Below, piece by piece: positions 34,641-42,615 of a stretch of 64,000 bases of DNA (position 1 is its first letter; every line of letters begins with the position of its first letter). The stretch lies in contig NZ_RCFQ01000011.1 in the NCBI RefSeq assembly GCF_003665155.1, forward strand, positions 23,083 through 87,082, in the 5' to 3' direction. A program made the translations under genes and the position numbers. Source of the stretch: Mariprofundus sp. EBB-1. GTDB taxonomy: Bacteria; Pseudomonadota; Zetaproteobacteria; Mariprofundales; Mariprofundaceae. Below the pieces are notes generated by a model, which searched no databases, had not been told where the DNA came from, and saw nothing but the letters and a program-made list of their open reading frames with translations.

Positions 34641-34950
34641 TGTCGCCTGTTTGTTTCTGATTGTATTGTGTTGTACCTCCTGTAGTGATGATTCAAGCCG
34701 TTCAGTGCAGCAATCCATACTTATATATCCCGATCAGGAATCGGAAAATTTTAAACAGTTTGCCAAGCTGTGTTCAAGTTGTCATCGGCCCCCGATGCCG
34801 AATAAACATACTGCCCGGCTTTGGCTGAGCACAGTAAATCGTATGCAGCTTCATCGTGCGCAAGGCGGTTTAGCGAAGATGACAGATATAGAAAAACAAC
34901 GCGTGTTGGCTTATTTACAGGGCCATGCCCAACAGGAAGTGCAACCATGA
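34621..34950 (+). CDS. Lipoprotein monoheme cytochrome c
   Basis: The 109-residue protein has a lipobox (CCTSC, lipidated Cys21) and a single heme-binding motif, CSSCH, at residues 51-55, so it is probably anchored on the outer face of the inner membrane or the inner face of the outer membrane. The domain is short, so a small cytochrome. ATG 34621 or 34627 could be the start. Its stop overlaps the start of the next gene (ATGA). Confidence 0.82.
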   Translation: MVMTKNSVACLFLIVLCCTSCSDDSSRSVQQSILIYPDQESENFKQFAKLCSSCHRPPMPNKHTARLWLSTVNRMQLHRAQGGLAKMTDIEKQRVLAYLQGHAQQEVQP

Positions 34951-35333
34951 AAGGTAAAATATTTGCGATGTTGCTGCTGTTATTGTCAGCATGTTCATCG
35001 TCTGAAACAGCCTGGGCACCTGAGCCACAAGTGTGGGGCGAATTCAGCATTCATTTTGAAACACGACCTGAATCTGTAGGCACGGGTATGAATGAGTTTT
35101 TGGTGATTGTGAATCGGGAGGGAAGGCGCCATATCCCGGATCTGCTGGTTCACATTCGAACCAATAGTTCAAAATGGAAACAGGCCATACCTGATGGTGC
35201 ACTGGGTGTATATCGTCGTGCATTGTTGGTGAACGATATTCATGCTGATTCATTGCATGTACGCTTAAGTTATCACGGTAAAAAAGGTGAACTGAATTTT
35301 GCTCTGGCTTCTGAAAACACTCCTGCTCACTAG
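34947..35333 (+). CDS. Hypothetical lipoprotein (128 aa)
   Basis: The 128-residue protein has a lipobox (LLSAC, Cys near residue 16) followed by a beta-rich domain (FETRPESVGTGMNEFLVIV, DLLVHIRTNSSKWKQAIPDG) reminiscent of small immunoglobulin-like YtkA/FixH-type periplasmic domains. The start overlaps the preceding stop by four bases (ATGA). A longer frame from 34821 exists but overlaps the cytochrome gene and has no ribosome-binding site. The function is unknown. Confidence 0.72.
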   Translation: MKGKIFAMLLLLLSACSSSETAWAPEPQVWGEFSIHFETRPESVGTGMNEFLVIVNREGRRHIPDLLVHIRTNSSKWKQAIPDGALGVYRRALLVNDIHADSLHVRLSYHGKKGELNFALASENTPAH

Positions 35334-35646
35334 CTTGTTCCTCATGTCGGAAATGTCTGCGCATGCAGATGCTCTGCGTGGTAAAGTGATAGCCGATGTA
35401 CGCTGTGGCCCTTGCCATCACCTGCATTCAAATCATACCAAGGTAGGCCCTGGTCTGGCCGGTATATATGGTCAGGCTCCAACGATTAGCGGTGTGCCTT
35501 TTGATGTGTGGGATGAGGTATCTCTGGATGCCTGGATGTTAAATCCAAGGCGGGTTAAGGCGAACACTAAAATGGTGATGACGCCTCTCTCTGAACGTCA
35601 TCGCAAGGATATTATTGATTGGTTGAAAACACAGGCTTCGCAGTAA
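35299..35646 (+). CDS. Secreted monoheme cytochrome c with TTG start
   Basis: The 115-residue protein has a signal peptide (cleavage near SAHADALRG) and one heme motif, CGPCH, at residues 36-40. The motif is followed by HLHSNHTKVGPGLAGIYGQAP, the class I cytochrome c loop, with Met in MVMTP as possible distal ligand. The chosen start is TTG at 35299, preceded by AAGGTGA; no ATG gives a complete signal peptide. It overlaps the lipoprotein gene by 35 bases. It is the last gene before the flagellar operon. Confidence 0.8.
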   Translation: MLWLLKTLLLTSLFLMSEMSAHADALRGKVIADVRCGPCHHLHSNHTKVGPGLAGIYGQAPTISGVPFDVWDEVSLDAWMLNPRRVKANTKMVMTPLSERHRKDIIDWLKTQASQ

Positions 35647-35727
35647 GTTTCTTTTTGTGCCATTCACTGCACGATAATCTTTTTTTGTAGTTTATTCATT
35701 TCTCATTCTCATTTTAGTTATTCTTAT

Positions 35728-35744
35728 TTGGCCTCTTAATTGCA
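35728..35744 (+). promoter_or_regulatory. Sigma-54 (RpoN) promoter of the flagellar operon
   Basis: TTGGC at 35728-35732 and TTGCA at 35740-35744 give the GG-N10-GC spacing of the -24/-12 promoter, with a transcription start expected near 35755 and flhB starting 133 bases later. The gap 35647-35887 contains this site, a T-rich stretch and otherwise no gene. It needs an enhancer-binding activator such as FleQ/FlrC, whose gene and site I do not see here. Confidence 0.75.
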
Positions 35745-35887
35745 GGAACGGCTATGGATTTGCTCTGTTTTGTGCATGGACGCACCAAGGACAGACAATC
35801 AGGAGCAATGAGAGCGCATGTTGATTGAAACAGTTTGTCTGCTGGTATTGGAGAAAGAGTGTCTGTTTTTTGACACTTTGACTGTCT

Positions 35888-36955
35888 ATGTCTGACGACC
35901 AGGACAAAAGTCAACAAACCGAAGAGGCATCGGATAAGCGGCTGGAAGACGGTCGCAAGAAGGGGCAGGTACCGAGCAGTAAAGAACCTTCAACCGCGAT
36001 ATTATTTATTGTCATCAGTCTGCTTGTGGTTACCGGCATTGCTGCATGGTGGGGTGAAGTCTTATCGCGCATGATGGTATTCTACTTATCAGGAAAAGCA
36101 GGTTTAGAAGCGACAGGTAAAGGTGTGCAAGCGTTGATGATTGATGTCGGCGCTGATATGGCGATGGTGGCATTGCCGATTATTATTCCGATTGTGTTGC
36201 TTGGTGTTTTGGTCACGGTCGCAGTAAGTGGCCCTGTGTTTACCTTTGAAACGATCAAACCGAAATTAGAAAAGATCAGTCCAATGAAAGGGGTAAAACG
36301 CCTTTTCTCAACCAAATCATTGGCAGAATTTATAAAATCAATACTTAAACTGGTCGTGATTGGTTCAGCCTGTGGGATTGTTGTATCAGATCTTTATCCT
36401 GAAATGTTACAGGCAGCCCTGCATGATCCTTCCGATATCGCGGCATTGATGGTCGATGGTGGCATTCAGATCGTTACCCTGGCGGCGGTTATTTTCACAT
36501 TTATTGCTTTGGCCGATGTGCTGTATCAACGCTATGAGCATATGAAATCGATGCGGATGTCCAAAAAAGAAGTGCGTAATGAACATAAAGAAATGGAAGG
36601 TGATCCTCAATTAAAGGCGAAAATTCGTCAGGTTCAGATGCAGCAAGCTCAAAACCGTATGATGGCTGATGTACCCAAAGCGGATGTGGTGATCACCAAC
36701 CCGACACGCCTTGCTGTGGCATTGACCTATGAGCCGGGGGGGCTGGGTGCTCCGCGCGTAGTGGCCAAAGGTAAGGGGCATATAGCTGCAAAAATCAGAG
36801 AAATTGCCAGAGAAAACAGTATTCCTCTGCGTGAAAACAAACCTTTGGCAAGGTCCTTGTTTAAGCATGTAGAGGTTGGCGATGAAATCCCAGAGGAACT
36901 GTTCGAAGCCATTGCCATTATTTTAGCTGAAATCTTTAAAATAAAGCAGCACTAA
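35888..36955 (+). CDS. flhB: Flagellar biosynthesis protein FlhB (NPTR variant)
   Basis: FlhB is an integral component of the flagellar type III export gate that switches substrate specificity through autocleavage. The 355-residue protein has the usual charged N-terminus (SDKRLEDGRKKGQVPSSKE), four helices and a C-terminal cytoplasmic domain. The autocleavage site NPTH is NPTR here (residues 271-274). No strong ribosome-binding site is seen, but the ATG fits the family start. It is the first gene after the sigma-54 promoter. Confidence 0.95.
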   Translation: MSDDQDKSQQTEEASDKRLEDGRKKGQVPSSKEPSTAILFIVISLLVVTGIAAWWGEVLSRMMVFYLSGKAGLEATGKGVQALMIDVGADMAMVALPIIIPIVLLGVLVTVAVSGPVFTFETIKPKLEKISPMKGVKRLFSTKSLAEFIKSILKLVVIGSACGIVVSDLYPEMLQAALHDPSDIAALMVDGGIQIVTLAAVIFTFIALADVLYQRYEHMKSMRMSKKEVRNEHKEMEGDPQLKAKIRQVQMQQAQNRMMADVPKADVVITNPTRLAVALTYEPGGLGAPRVVAKGKGHIAAKIREIARENSIPLRENKPLARSLFKHVEVGDEIPEELFEAIAIILAEIFKIKQH

Positions 36956-36966
36956 GCAAACTAACA

Positions 36967-36978
36967 TGATACGTATCA
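36967..36978. repeat. Perfect 12-bp palindrome between flhB and flhA
   Basis: TGATACGTATCA is a perfect 12-bp palindrome starting 12 bases after the flhB stop. It could be a binding site for a dimeric regulator or a chance occurrence; no function is known. Confidence 0.35.
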
Positions 36979-37012
36979 GAACAATACGCATTAAAAAACA
37001 GGAGCAACATCC

Positions 37013-39097
37013 ATGCAATCTTCTGCAGCAATGACATTGCAGCGAATAGGTAAACAACCAGATCTTATGCTGGCGGTTGCTGTACTTGGTATTTTGCTGG
37101 TGATGATGGTTCCTCTGCCCAGTTGGCTGATGGATGTACTGCTGGCTGCTAATATCACTATGGGTATCTTGATTCTGTTGACCTCTCTCTACGTCACCAA
37201 ACCGTTAGAGTTCTCAGTATTTCCGTCACTATTATTGTTAACAACACTGTTTCGCTTGTCACTGAATGTTGCCACGACCCGTCTTATTTTATTGCATGGC
37301 CAAGAAGGTCCAGCCGCTGCAGGGCATGTGATTGAAGGTTTTGGACAATTCGTAGTGGGCGGTAATACCGTTGTTGGCCTGATTATTTTTATCATTCTGG
37401 TGTTAATCAATTTCATTGTTATTACCAAGGGTTCAACGCGAATTGCCGAAGTTGCAGCACGTTTTACCCTGGATGCTATGCCGGGTAAGCAGATGGCTAT
37501 TGATGCGGATATGAATGCCGGCCTGATTGATGAAGCAACCGCACGCAAACGCCGTGAAGATATTGCACGAGAAGCTGAGTTTTATGGTGCCATGGACGGT
37601 GCTTCCAAGTTTGTGCGAGGCGATGCGGTAGCCGGTTTGATTATTACTATGATTAATCTCATTGGTGGGCTGGTGATTGGGGTGATGCAGTATGGCATGC
37701 CGGCCGGTGATGCGATGTCAGTATTCAGTCTTTTGACGGTAGGTGATGGTTTGGTGTCACAAATACCTGCATTAGTGATCTCTACTGCCGCCGGTATCAT
37801 CATCACGCGGGCTAGTGGTAATGTGGCACTGCCTATCGAATTAAAAGCGCAGTTTACCCAATATCCAAAAGTCCACTGGGTTGCTAGTGGCGCGCTGTTG
37901 CTAATGAGTTTAGTTCCGGGGCTACCTTTTTTTCCATTCCTTATTCTGGCGCTGGGGCTAGGAGCCAGTGGCTGGTATTTACATCTGGGAGAACAACAGC
38001 AATTGCTACAGCCCGTTGCTGAAGACGTCACGCCGGTAGTAGAGCCCTCACAAGATGATGTGCTCGATGACTTACTGGTGGAAGATCCTATTCGTCTTGA
38101 GATTGGTTATGGGCTGATTGATATGGTGGAGAACAGTCGTGAAGGTAATTTGCTCGATCGTATGAAAAAAGTGCGTCGTCAAATCACACAAGAGATCGGT
38201 TTTGTGCTGCCACCAGTGCATATCAAGGATAATTTACAACTCGGTGTTTCCGATTATCAAATTCTGATTCGTGGTGCCGTGGTTGGTAAGGGGGAGATTC
38301 GACCTCGTAATCTGCTGGCTCTGGAGAGCCAGATCATAGGGCCCGCTATCGAAGGTGTAGCAACGCAGGAGCCTGCGTTTGGTCTGCCTGCCTTATGGAT
38401 TACTGAAGATAAACGGCAGCAAGCGGAACTATCCGGCTATACGGTTGTTGAACCATCAACGGTGGTTATTACACATTTAACCGAGCTTTTGCGTGCACAG
38501 GCATCAGAGATGCTGGATAGAACACAGGTGCATGAGTTGCTGGATAAATTCTCTCAACGCCATCCTAAAGTGGTGGAAGAGATAGTACCCTCACAGGTTA
38601 CGCCGGGTTTGTTGCAAAATGTATTGCAGCGGCTGTTGGCAGAATGGGTTCCTGTCCGCGATTTGATGCTCATTCTGGAAGCCTTATCTGATCATGCCGG
38701 TCAGCAAATGAGTTTGACTGATCTGGTTGAGAAAGTACGTGAGCGCCTTGGTCGTACCATCACGCAGCGCTATCTCAATGCGCAGGGAGAGCTATCAGTA
38801 TTTATGTTGGATGGAGAGTTGGAGCAACGTATGATGGATAGATTAAGTCAGCAGCCTGGTTGGTCATTGCCTCTGGATATGCCGGAGTGGCAGCGTTTTA
38901 TCTCTCGCCTGAATGAAGTATCGAGCCAATATGATGTGGATATGCCGGTGTTGTTGACCACACCACAATTGCGTGGCCCGTTATCACATGCCTTGCGCAA
39001 AATAATGACCCGTATTGTGGTGTTATCAATTGTTGAAATACCTCCACAAACAGACGTACAGGCGCTGGCAAAAGTGAGCTTATACGATGCGCATTAA
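37013..39097 (+). CDS. flhA: Flagellar biosynthesis protein FlhA
   Basis: This is the major membrane component of the flagellar export gate. The 694-residue protein has the N-terminal polytopic domain (TTLFRLSLNVATTRLILLHG, GDAVAGLIITMINLIGGLVIG, DALPALVISTAAGIIITRA-like region) and a large cytoplasmic domain (GYGLIDMVENSREGNLLDRMKKVRRQ; the flagellar FHIPEP family). The length matches the family. GGAG lies ten bases before the ATG. The stop overlaps flhF by 11 bases. Confidence 0.97.
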   Translation: MQSSAAMTLQRIGKQPDLMLAVAVLGILLVMMVPLPSWLMDVLLAANITMGILILLTSLYVTKPLEFSVFPSLLLLTTLFRLSLNVATTRLILLHGQEGPAAAGHVIEGFGQFVVGGNTVVGLIIFIILVLINFIVITKGSTRIAEVAARFTLDAMPGKQMAIDADMNAGLIDEATARKRREDIAREAEFYGAMDGASKFVRGDAVAGLIITMINLIGGLVIGVMQYGMPAGDAMSVFSLLTVGDGLVSQIPALVISTAAGIIITRASGNVALPIELKAQFTQYPKVHWVASGALLLMSLVPGLPFFPFLILALGLGASGWYLHLGEQQQLLQPVAEDVTPVVEPSQDDVLDDLLVEDPIRLEIGYGLIDMVENSREGNLLDRMKKVRRQITQEIGFVLPPVHIKDNLQLGVSDYQILIRGAVVGKGEIRPRNLLALESQIIGPAIEGVATQEPAFGLPALWITEDKRQQAELSGYTVVEPSTVVITHLTELLRAQASEMLDRTQVHELLDKFSQRHPKVVEEIVPSQVTPGLLQNVLQRLLAEWVPVRDLMLILEALSDHAGQQMSLTDLVEKVRERLGRTITQRYLNAQGELSVFMLDGELEQRMMDRLSQQPGWSLPLDMPEWQRFISRLNEVSSQYDVDMPVLLTTPQLRGPLSHALRKIMTRIVVLSIVEIPPQTDVQALAKVSLYDAH

Positions 39098-40199
39098 AGT
39101 ATTTACCGCCCCCCATTTACATGAAGCTTTAGCTAAAGTACGCCAGAATATGGGGCCTGACGCACTGATTCTGGATCGTCAGAAAATTCAGGAAGGTAAC
39201 GGAGAGATGGTGTGGCATGTACACGCTGCTCTGGATCAAATCAGTGCACCTGAATCCCCTCGCATTGCTCCTTCGGAAGAGAAGGATGTGCATGCAACGC
39301 TAGCAAACATACGGATCTCTGAGGATGGACAAGCATCAACGCATAATACGGATACGGCTTTAGCCAGACTTGAGCGCATTGTCGCAGGTTTGGGGCATGC
39401 TGAGTCAGGCAATTTACGTCAGGCATTAGCCAGTGGCGCCGAACAGGAAGCCTTTGATCATTTAATGAAGGTTGGAGTAAGTGGCAGTCATGCCTTTGAC
39501 ATGGCGGCGGATTTTAGTCAAAAAAAACCACTTGGAAGTAACACTATAGGCTGGGCTGATCGTGTTACGCCAGCCAAAGGTCGTAATGCGTTGTTTTTTT
39601 CGGGGCCTTCGGGCTGCGGTAAAAGTACCTTGGTGGCCAAACTTGCGGCGCATTACAGTATGAAAGGTATTCGTGTCGTACTGTTGTCTAGCGATACCGA
39701 ACGTATGGGAGGGTTGGATGCATTAAGGGCTTACGCCAATACACTTGGAATACCTTTTCACCCACTCAAAAAGCTTACAGATATTGAAAAGGTGCTTGCA
39801 CAGACTCAAACGGCACAACTCATGCTAATAGACACTGAAGGCTGGAGCCCTCAGCGTGATACAGGTTTGAAACGGCAAGGTGAAATATGGGATGCACTAT
39901 CCCGAGAATTGCCGGAAGATGTATCACAACGACGTTTTTTTATGCTCCCTGCCAATATGGATGAGGAGGATGGTATGCAGCAACTCAAGCACACAATGAT
40001 ATCAGAGATGACCGATATCGCATTTTCCAAGCTGGATGAAACACAAAAACCCGGAAAAATTGTGAATTGGTCGATGGCATCAGCATTGCCAATGAGTTAT
40101 TGCAGCTTTGGTCCTGAAGTGCCCGAACAGATGGGTTGGCTAAATGCAACCGCATTGACCACCTTACTCAGTAAATATTACAGAGAAACGGTTGCATGA
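39087..40199 (+). CDS. flhF: Flagellar SRP-type GTPase FlhF
   Basis: FlhF is an SRP-family GTPase that places and limits polar flagella. The 370-residue protein has an N-terminal B domain (MRIKVFTAPHLHEALAKVRQNMG), the P-loop FSGPSGCGKSTLVAKLA and the G4-like FSKLDETQKPG. The G3-region motif reads DTEGWSPQRD instead of the usual DTAGRS; Ala and Arg are replaced. The start lies 11 bases inside flhA. It is followed by flhG with a four-base overlap. Confidence 0.92.
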   Translation: MRIKVFTAPHLHEALAKVRQNMGPDALILDRQKIQEGNGEMVWHVHAALDQISAPESPRIAPSEEKDVHATLANIRISEDGQASTHNTDTALARLERIVAGLGHAESGNLRQALASGAEQEAFDHLMKVGVSGSHAFDMAADFSQKKPLGSNTIGWADRVTPAKGRNALFFSGPSGCGKSTLVAKLAAHYSMKGIRVVLLSSDTERMGGLDALRAYANTLGIPFHPLKKLTDIEKVLAQTQTAQLMLIDTEGWSPQRDTGLKRQGEIWDALSRELPEDVSQRRFFMLPANMDEEDGMQQLKHTMISEMTDIAFSKLDETQKPGKIVNWSMASALPMSYCSFGPEVPEQMGWLNATALTTLLSKYYRETVA

Positions 40200-41152
40200 G
40201 TGCTGACATGAGAGATGGTGCTGTGGAATCCCAACTGGTGAATGAATCTTTTGTCGATGATCATAGTCCGGATGATGTGATGGGTGGCAAGAAAGCACAT
40301 CGTATTATTTCTCCGCGTGTGATTTCGATCAGCAGCGGAAAGGGCGGCGTAGGTAAAACGTTTATGTCTGTTCACCTGGCAGCTCATGCCGCCAAAGCAG
40401 GGAAGCGGGTACTGTTGATTGATGCTGATCTGGGCTTGGCCAATGTTGATGTTATGTTGGGTATTCACTCTTCAGGCACAATGCAAAATTTGTTAACCGG
40501 CACGGAACCTTTAGAAAATTTGATTGTGCATTGTTCGCAAGGTTTTGATGTGTTGCCTGGTGGCAGTGGTTTATATGAACTGACTAGCTTAAATGTATCC
40601 GAGCAACAAACGATCCTCGATAGCTTGCGTGAAGCCGGTGAAAACTATGATCTGATTCTTATCGATACGGCTGCGGGAATCGGAGATAATGTACTCTATT
40701 TTGCATCAGCAGCCGAAACGGCCTTGATCGTGTTGACACCAGATCCTACATCGTTGACCGATGCATATGCGCTGATCAAAGTATTATCGCAGCAACGTGG
40801 TGTGCGTAGATTTATGATTCTCATTAATCAAACGGATGAAATTGAAGGGCATATCACATTTAAACGGCTGCTTTCTGTCAGTGACCGCTATCTGGATGTG
40901 TATTTGGACTATATTGGACACGTACCACAACATCCATCTGTACGTAAGGCTATTCAGCAGCAACGTTTATTGAATGATAATGACCCTGCTTTACGCCCAT
41001 ATCTGGATAAATTATTTGATCATGTGTTAAGTCGGCCGCGCGATGCGTCGCGTTCCGGAGGCTTACAATTCTTTTGGGAGCATACATTGTCAGCTGGATT
41101 GGATGATGAAAGTGATGACACAGGTTCATTACAAGCTCAGAGCAGTTTGTGA
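40196..41152 (+). CDS. flhG: MinD-like ATPase FlhG (FleN/YlxH)
   Basis: FlhG is a MinD/ParA-type ATPase that counts flagella with FlhF. The 318-residue protein has the deviant Walker A motif SGKGGVGKTF near residue 45 and the Walker-type block DADLGLANVDVMLGI. The N-terminal 40 residues (MSADMRDGAVESQ...) show no clear DQA-type FlhF-activating helix. The ATGA overlap with flhF indicates translational coupling. Confidence 0.94.
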   Translation: MSADMRDGAVESQLVNESFVDDHSPDDVMGGKKAHRIISPRVISISSGKGGVGKTFMSVHLAAHAAKAGKRVLLIDADLGLANVDVMLGIHSSGTMQNLLTGTEPLENLIVHCSQGFDVLPGGSGLYELTSLNVSEQQTILDSLREAGENYDLILIDTAAGIGDNVLYFASAAETALIVLTPDPTSLTDAYALIKVLSQQRGVRRFMILINQTDEIEGHITFKRLLSVSDRYLDVYLDYIGHVPQHPSVRKAIQQQRLLNDNDPALRPYLDKLFDHVLSRPRDASRSGGLQFFWEHTLSAGLDDESDDTGSLQAQSSL

Positions 41153-41367
41153 TGTCTCCAGTACATGCAAGTATCTCAGGTGCCTTGGTTGGTCTGCTGT
41201 TTGGATCCGCTATTTGTCTTATCCAGAATATAGCTATCAGTGATGCGCTGTTTCGTATTTTTATTCTTACCTCTGCCGGAGCATGGATGGGAGTAATGTT
41301 GGCCTGGTTGAATCAACTGCTACCTTCAAAATCAGATCACCATTCTGAGCATACGGATGTAAGCTGA
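41152..41367 (+). CDS. Small two-helix membrane protein in flagellar operon (71 aa)
   Basis: The 71-residue protein has two hydrophobic helices (about residues 8-28 and 36-57) and a His/Asp-containing tail (SDHHSEHTDVS). The ATG at 41152 overlaps the flhG stop, and its stop shares a base with the fliA start. No family is recognised. Its position between flhG and fliA suggests a role in flagellar assembly, but this is inference. Confidence 0.62.
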   Translation: MSPVHASISGALVGLLFGSAICLIQNIAISDALFRIFILTSAGAWMGVMLAWLNQLLPSKSDHHSEHTDVS

Positions 41368-42098
41368 TGAGCGCGTTGCCCCAATACAACAGGCCACCAA
41401 CGCCGGATGAACTGCTGGAAGAATATTTGCCTTTGGTACGTTATCACGCCGATCAATTGATGCGTCGTACGCCGGATTCCATTGAATTAGGTGACTTGAT
41501 CAATGCTGGTGTGCTTGGATTGTTAGATGGTGCCCAACGCTTTGATCACAGTAGAGAAGTACAATTTAAAACGTTTGTATCGTACCGTGTGCGTGGTTCG
41601 ATGATAGATTACCTTCGTGCTTATGATTGGATGCCACGCGGCCTCAGAGATAGTGCCAAAGAGATGCAGGGTGCATTCATGGAGCTGGAGCAATTGTATG
41701 GCAGGCCAGCTGAAGAGCAGGAGATTGCCGACCATTTGGGCATTAATCTTCACGATTACCGTGAGCGTTTGAATCAGGTGCGCTATATGTCGGTCATCCA
41801 CTTTGATGATATTCCCATGCATAACAGTGATGGTGATGAGTTTAGTATTCTTGAGACGTTGGAGGCTGATCCGTTACTTACGCCGGAATCTCAAAATACC
41901 ATGCTGGAATTTGTGCAGCAGTTGGCAGATGCTATTCATCAGCTACCCAAGCGCGAGAATGTATTGATCACGCTCTATTATTATGAGGAATTAACGATGA
42001 AAGAGATTGCTCTTATTCTGGGCCTGACTGAGTCGCGCGTATCTCAGTTGCATTCACAAATGGTACTTCGTTTACGTTCTCTGATGGGCTTGAATTAG
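41367..42098 (+). CDS. fliA: RNA polymerase sigma-28 factor for flagellar genes
   Basis: FliA directs late flagellar and chemotaxis genes. The 243-residue sigma-70-family protein has LPLVRYHADQLMRR (region 2), VLGLLDGAQRFDHSREVQFKTFVSYRVRGSMIDYLR and the terminal region 4 helix-turn-helix (EELTMKEIALILGLTESRVSQLHSQMVLRLR). It is the standard last sigma gene after flhFG. It shares one base with the preceding small membrane protein gene. Confidence 0.97.
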   Translation: MSALPQYNRPPTPDELLEEYLPLVRYHADQLMRRTPDSIELGDLINAGVLGLLDGAQRFDHSREVQFKTFVSYRVRGSMIDYLRAYDWMPRGLRDSAKEMQGAFMELEQLYGRPAEEQEIADHLGINLHDYRERLNQVRYMSVIHFDDIPMHNSDGDEFSILETLEADPLLTPESQNTMLEFVQQLADAIHQLPKRENVLITLYYYEELTMKEIALILGLTESRVSQLHSQMVLRLRSLMGLN

Positions 42099-42101
42099 CT
42101 T

Positions 42102-42569
42102 ATGGATGCATTAATTCTGTTTATGCATGAATGGCTTGGCTTGGTGCTCGATGTGGCACTACTGGGAGGCGTCTTTTGTTTGTGGGTGTTATGGTATCGC
42201 AACGGTAAACGACAAATGCAGATGGAACAGTTGTTGATTGGCACGGCCCAACAGTTAGAAGAGGCCAGCATGCATTTGGCCCTTGCAACCACTGCGATCG
42301 AACAACTTAAACAGCAAGAAAATAGTGCTGATATTAAGCGTGCCGAGCCCGATCAACATATGCCTGTAGCGCCTAAGGTTAAAAGCAATGATGGTGATCA
42401 GGAAACATATGTTCCACCACAGGGTAGTACGCAGGCAACAATGATTTTACGCATGCAACGAGAGGGTGAGTCTGAAGAAGCGATTGCCGATCGTCTGGAT
42501 ATACCGTTGGCTCAAGTTAAATTAATGCTAAAGATTCACGCTACCTCTAAACATTCAATGAAGGGGTAG
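42102..42569 (+). CDS. DUF2802-type membrane protein in flagellar operon
   Basis: The 155-residue protein has one N-terminal helix (about residues 10-32), a polar coiled-coil region, and a C-terminal domain (ATMILRMQREGESEEAIADRLDIPLAQVKLMLKIHA) that resembles the DUF2802 helix-turn-helix-like segment often found after fliA or in chemotaxis operons. The start is three bases after the fliA stop. It is the last gene of the flagellar operon. Function unknown. Confidence 0.72.
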   Translation: MDALILFMHEWLGLVLDVALLGGVFCLWVLWYRNGKRQMQMEQLLIGTAQQLEEASMHLALATTAIEQLKQQENSADIKRAEPDQHMPVAPKVKSNDGDQETYVPPQGSTQATMILRMQREGESEEAIADRLDIPLAQVKLMLKIHATSKHSMKG

Positions 42570-42574
42570 TGCTT

Positions 42575-42610
42575 TTCATGATTAAACTGCTTATTTGAGC
42601 AGATATGATA
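42575..42610. terminator. Weak hairpin between convergent operons
   Basis: A five-bp CTGCT/AGCAG stem (42587-42591 with 42598-42602, six-base loop) lies between the convergent DUF2802 and lpxB genes. It has only short A/T-rich flanks, so it is a weak terminator candidate. Confidence 0.35.
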
Positions 42611-42615
42611 AGTGT

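Noticed and set aside
34821..34946. Extra N-terminal 42 codons for the lipoprotein gene at 34.9 kb
   Set aside because: They overlap the cytochrome gene in another frame, have no ribosome-binding site, and the lipobox only fits the ATG at 34947.
37189..38031. Long antisense open frames inside flhA
   Set aside because: They are shadows of the conserved flhA membrane and cytoplasmic domains, with low complexity composition and no ribosome-binding sites.
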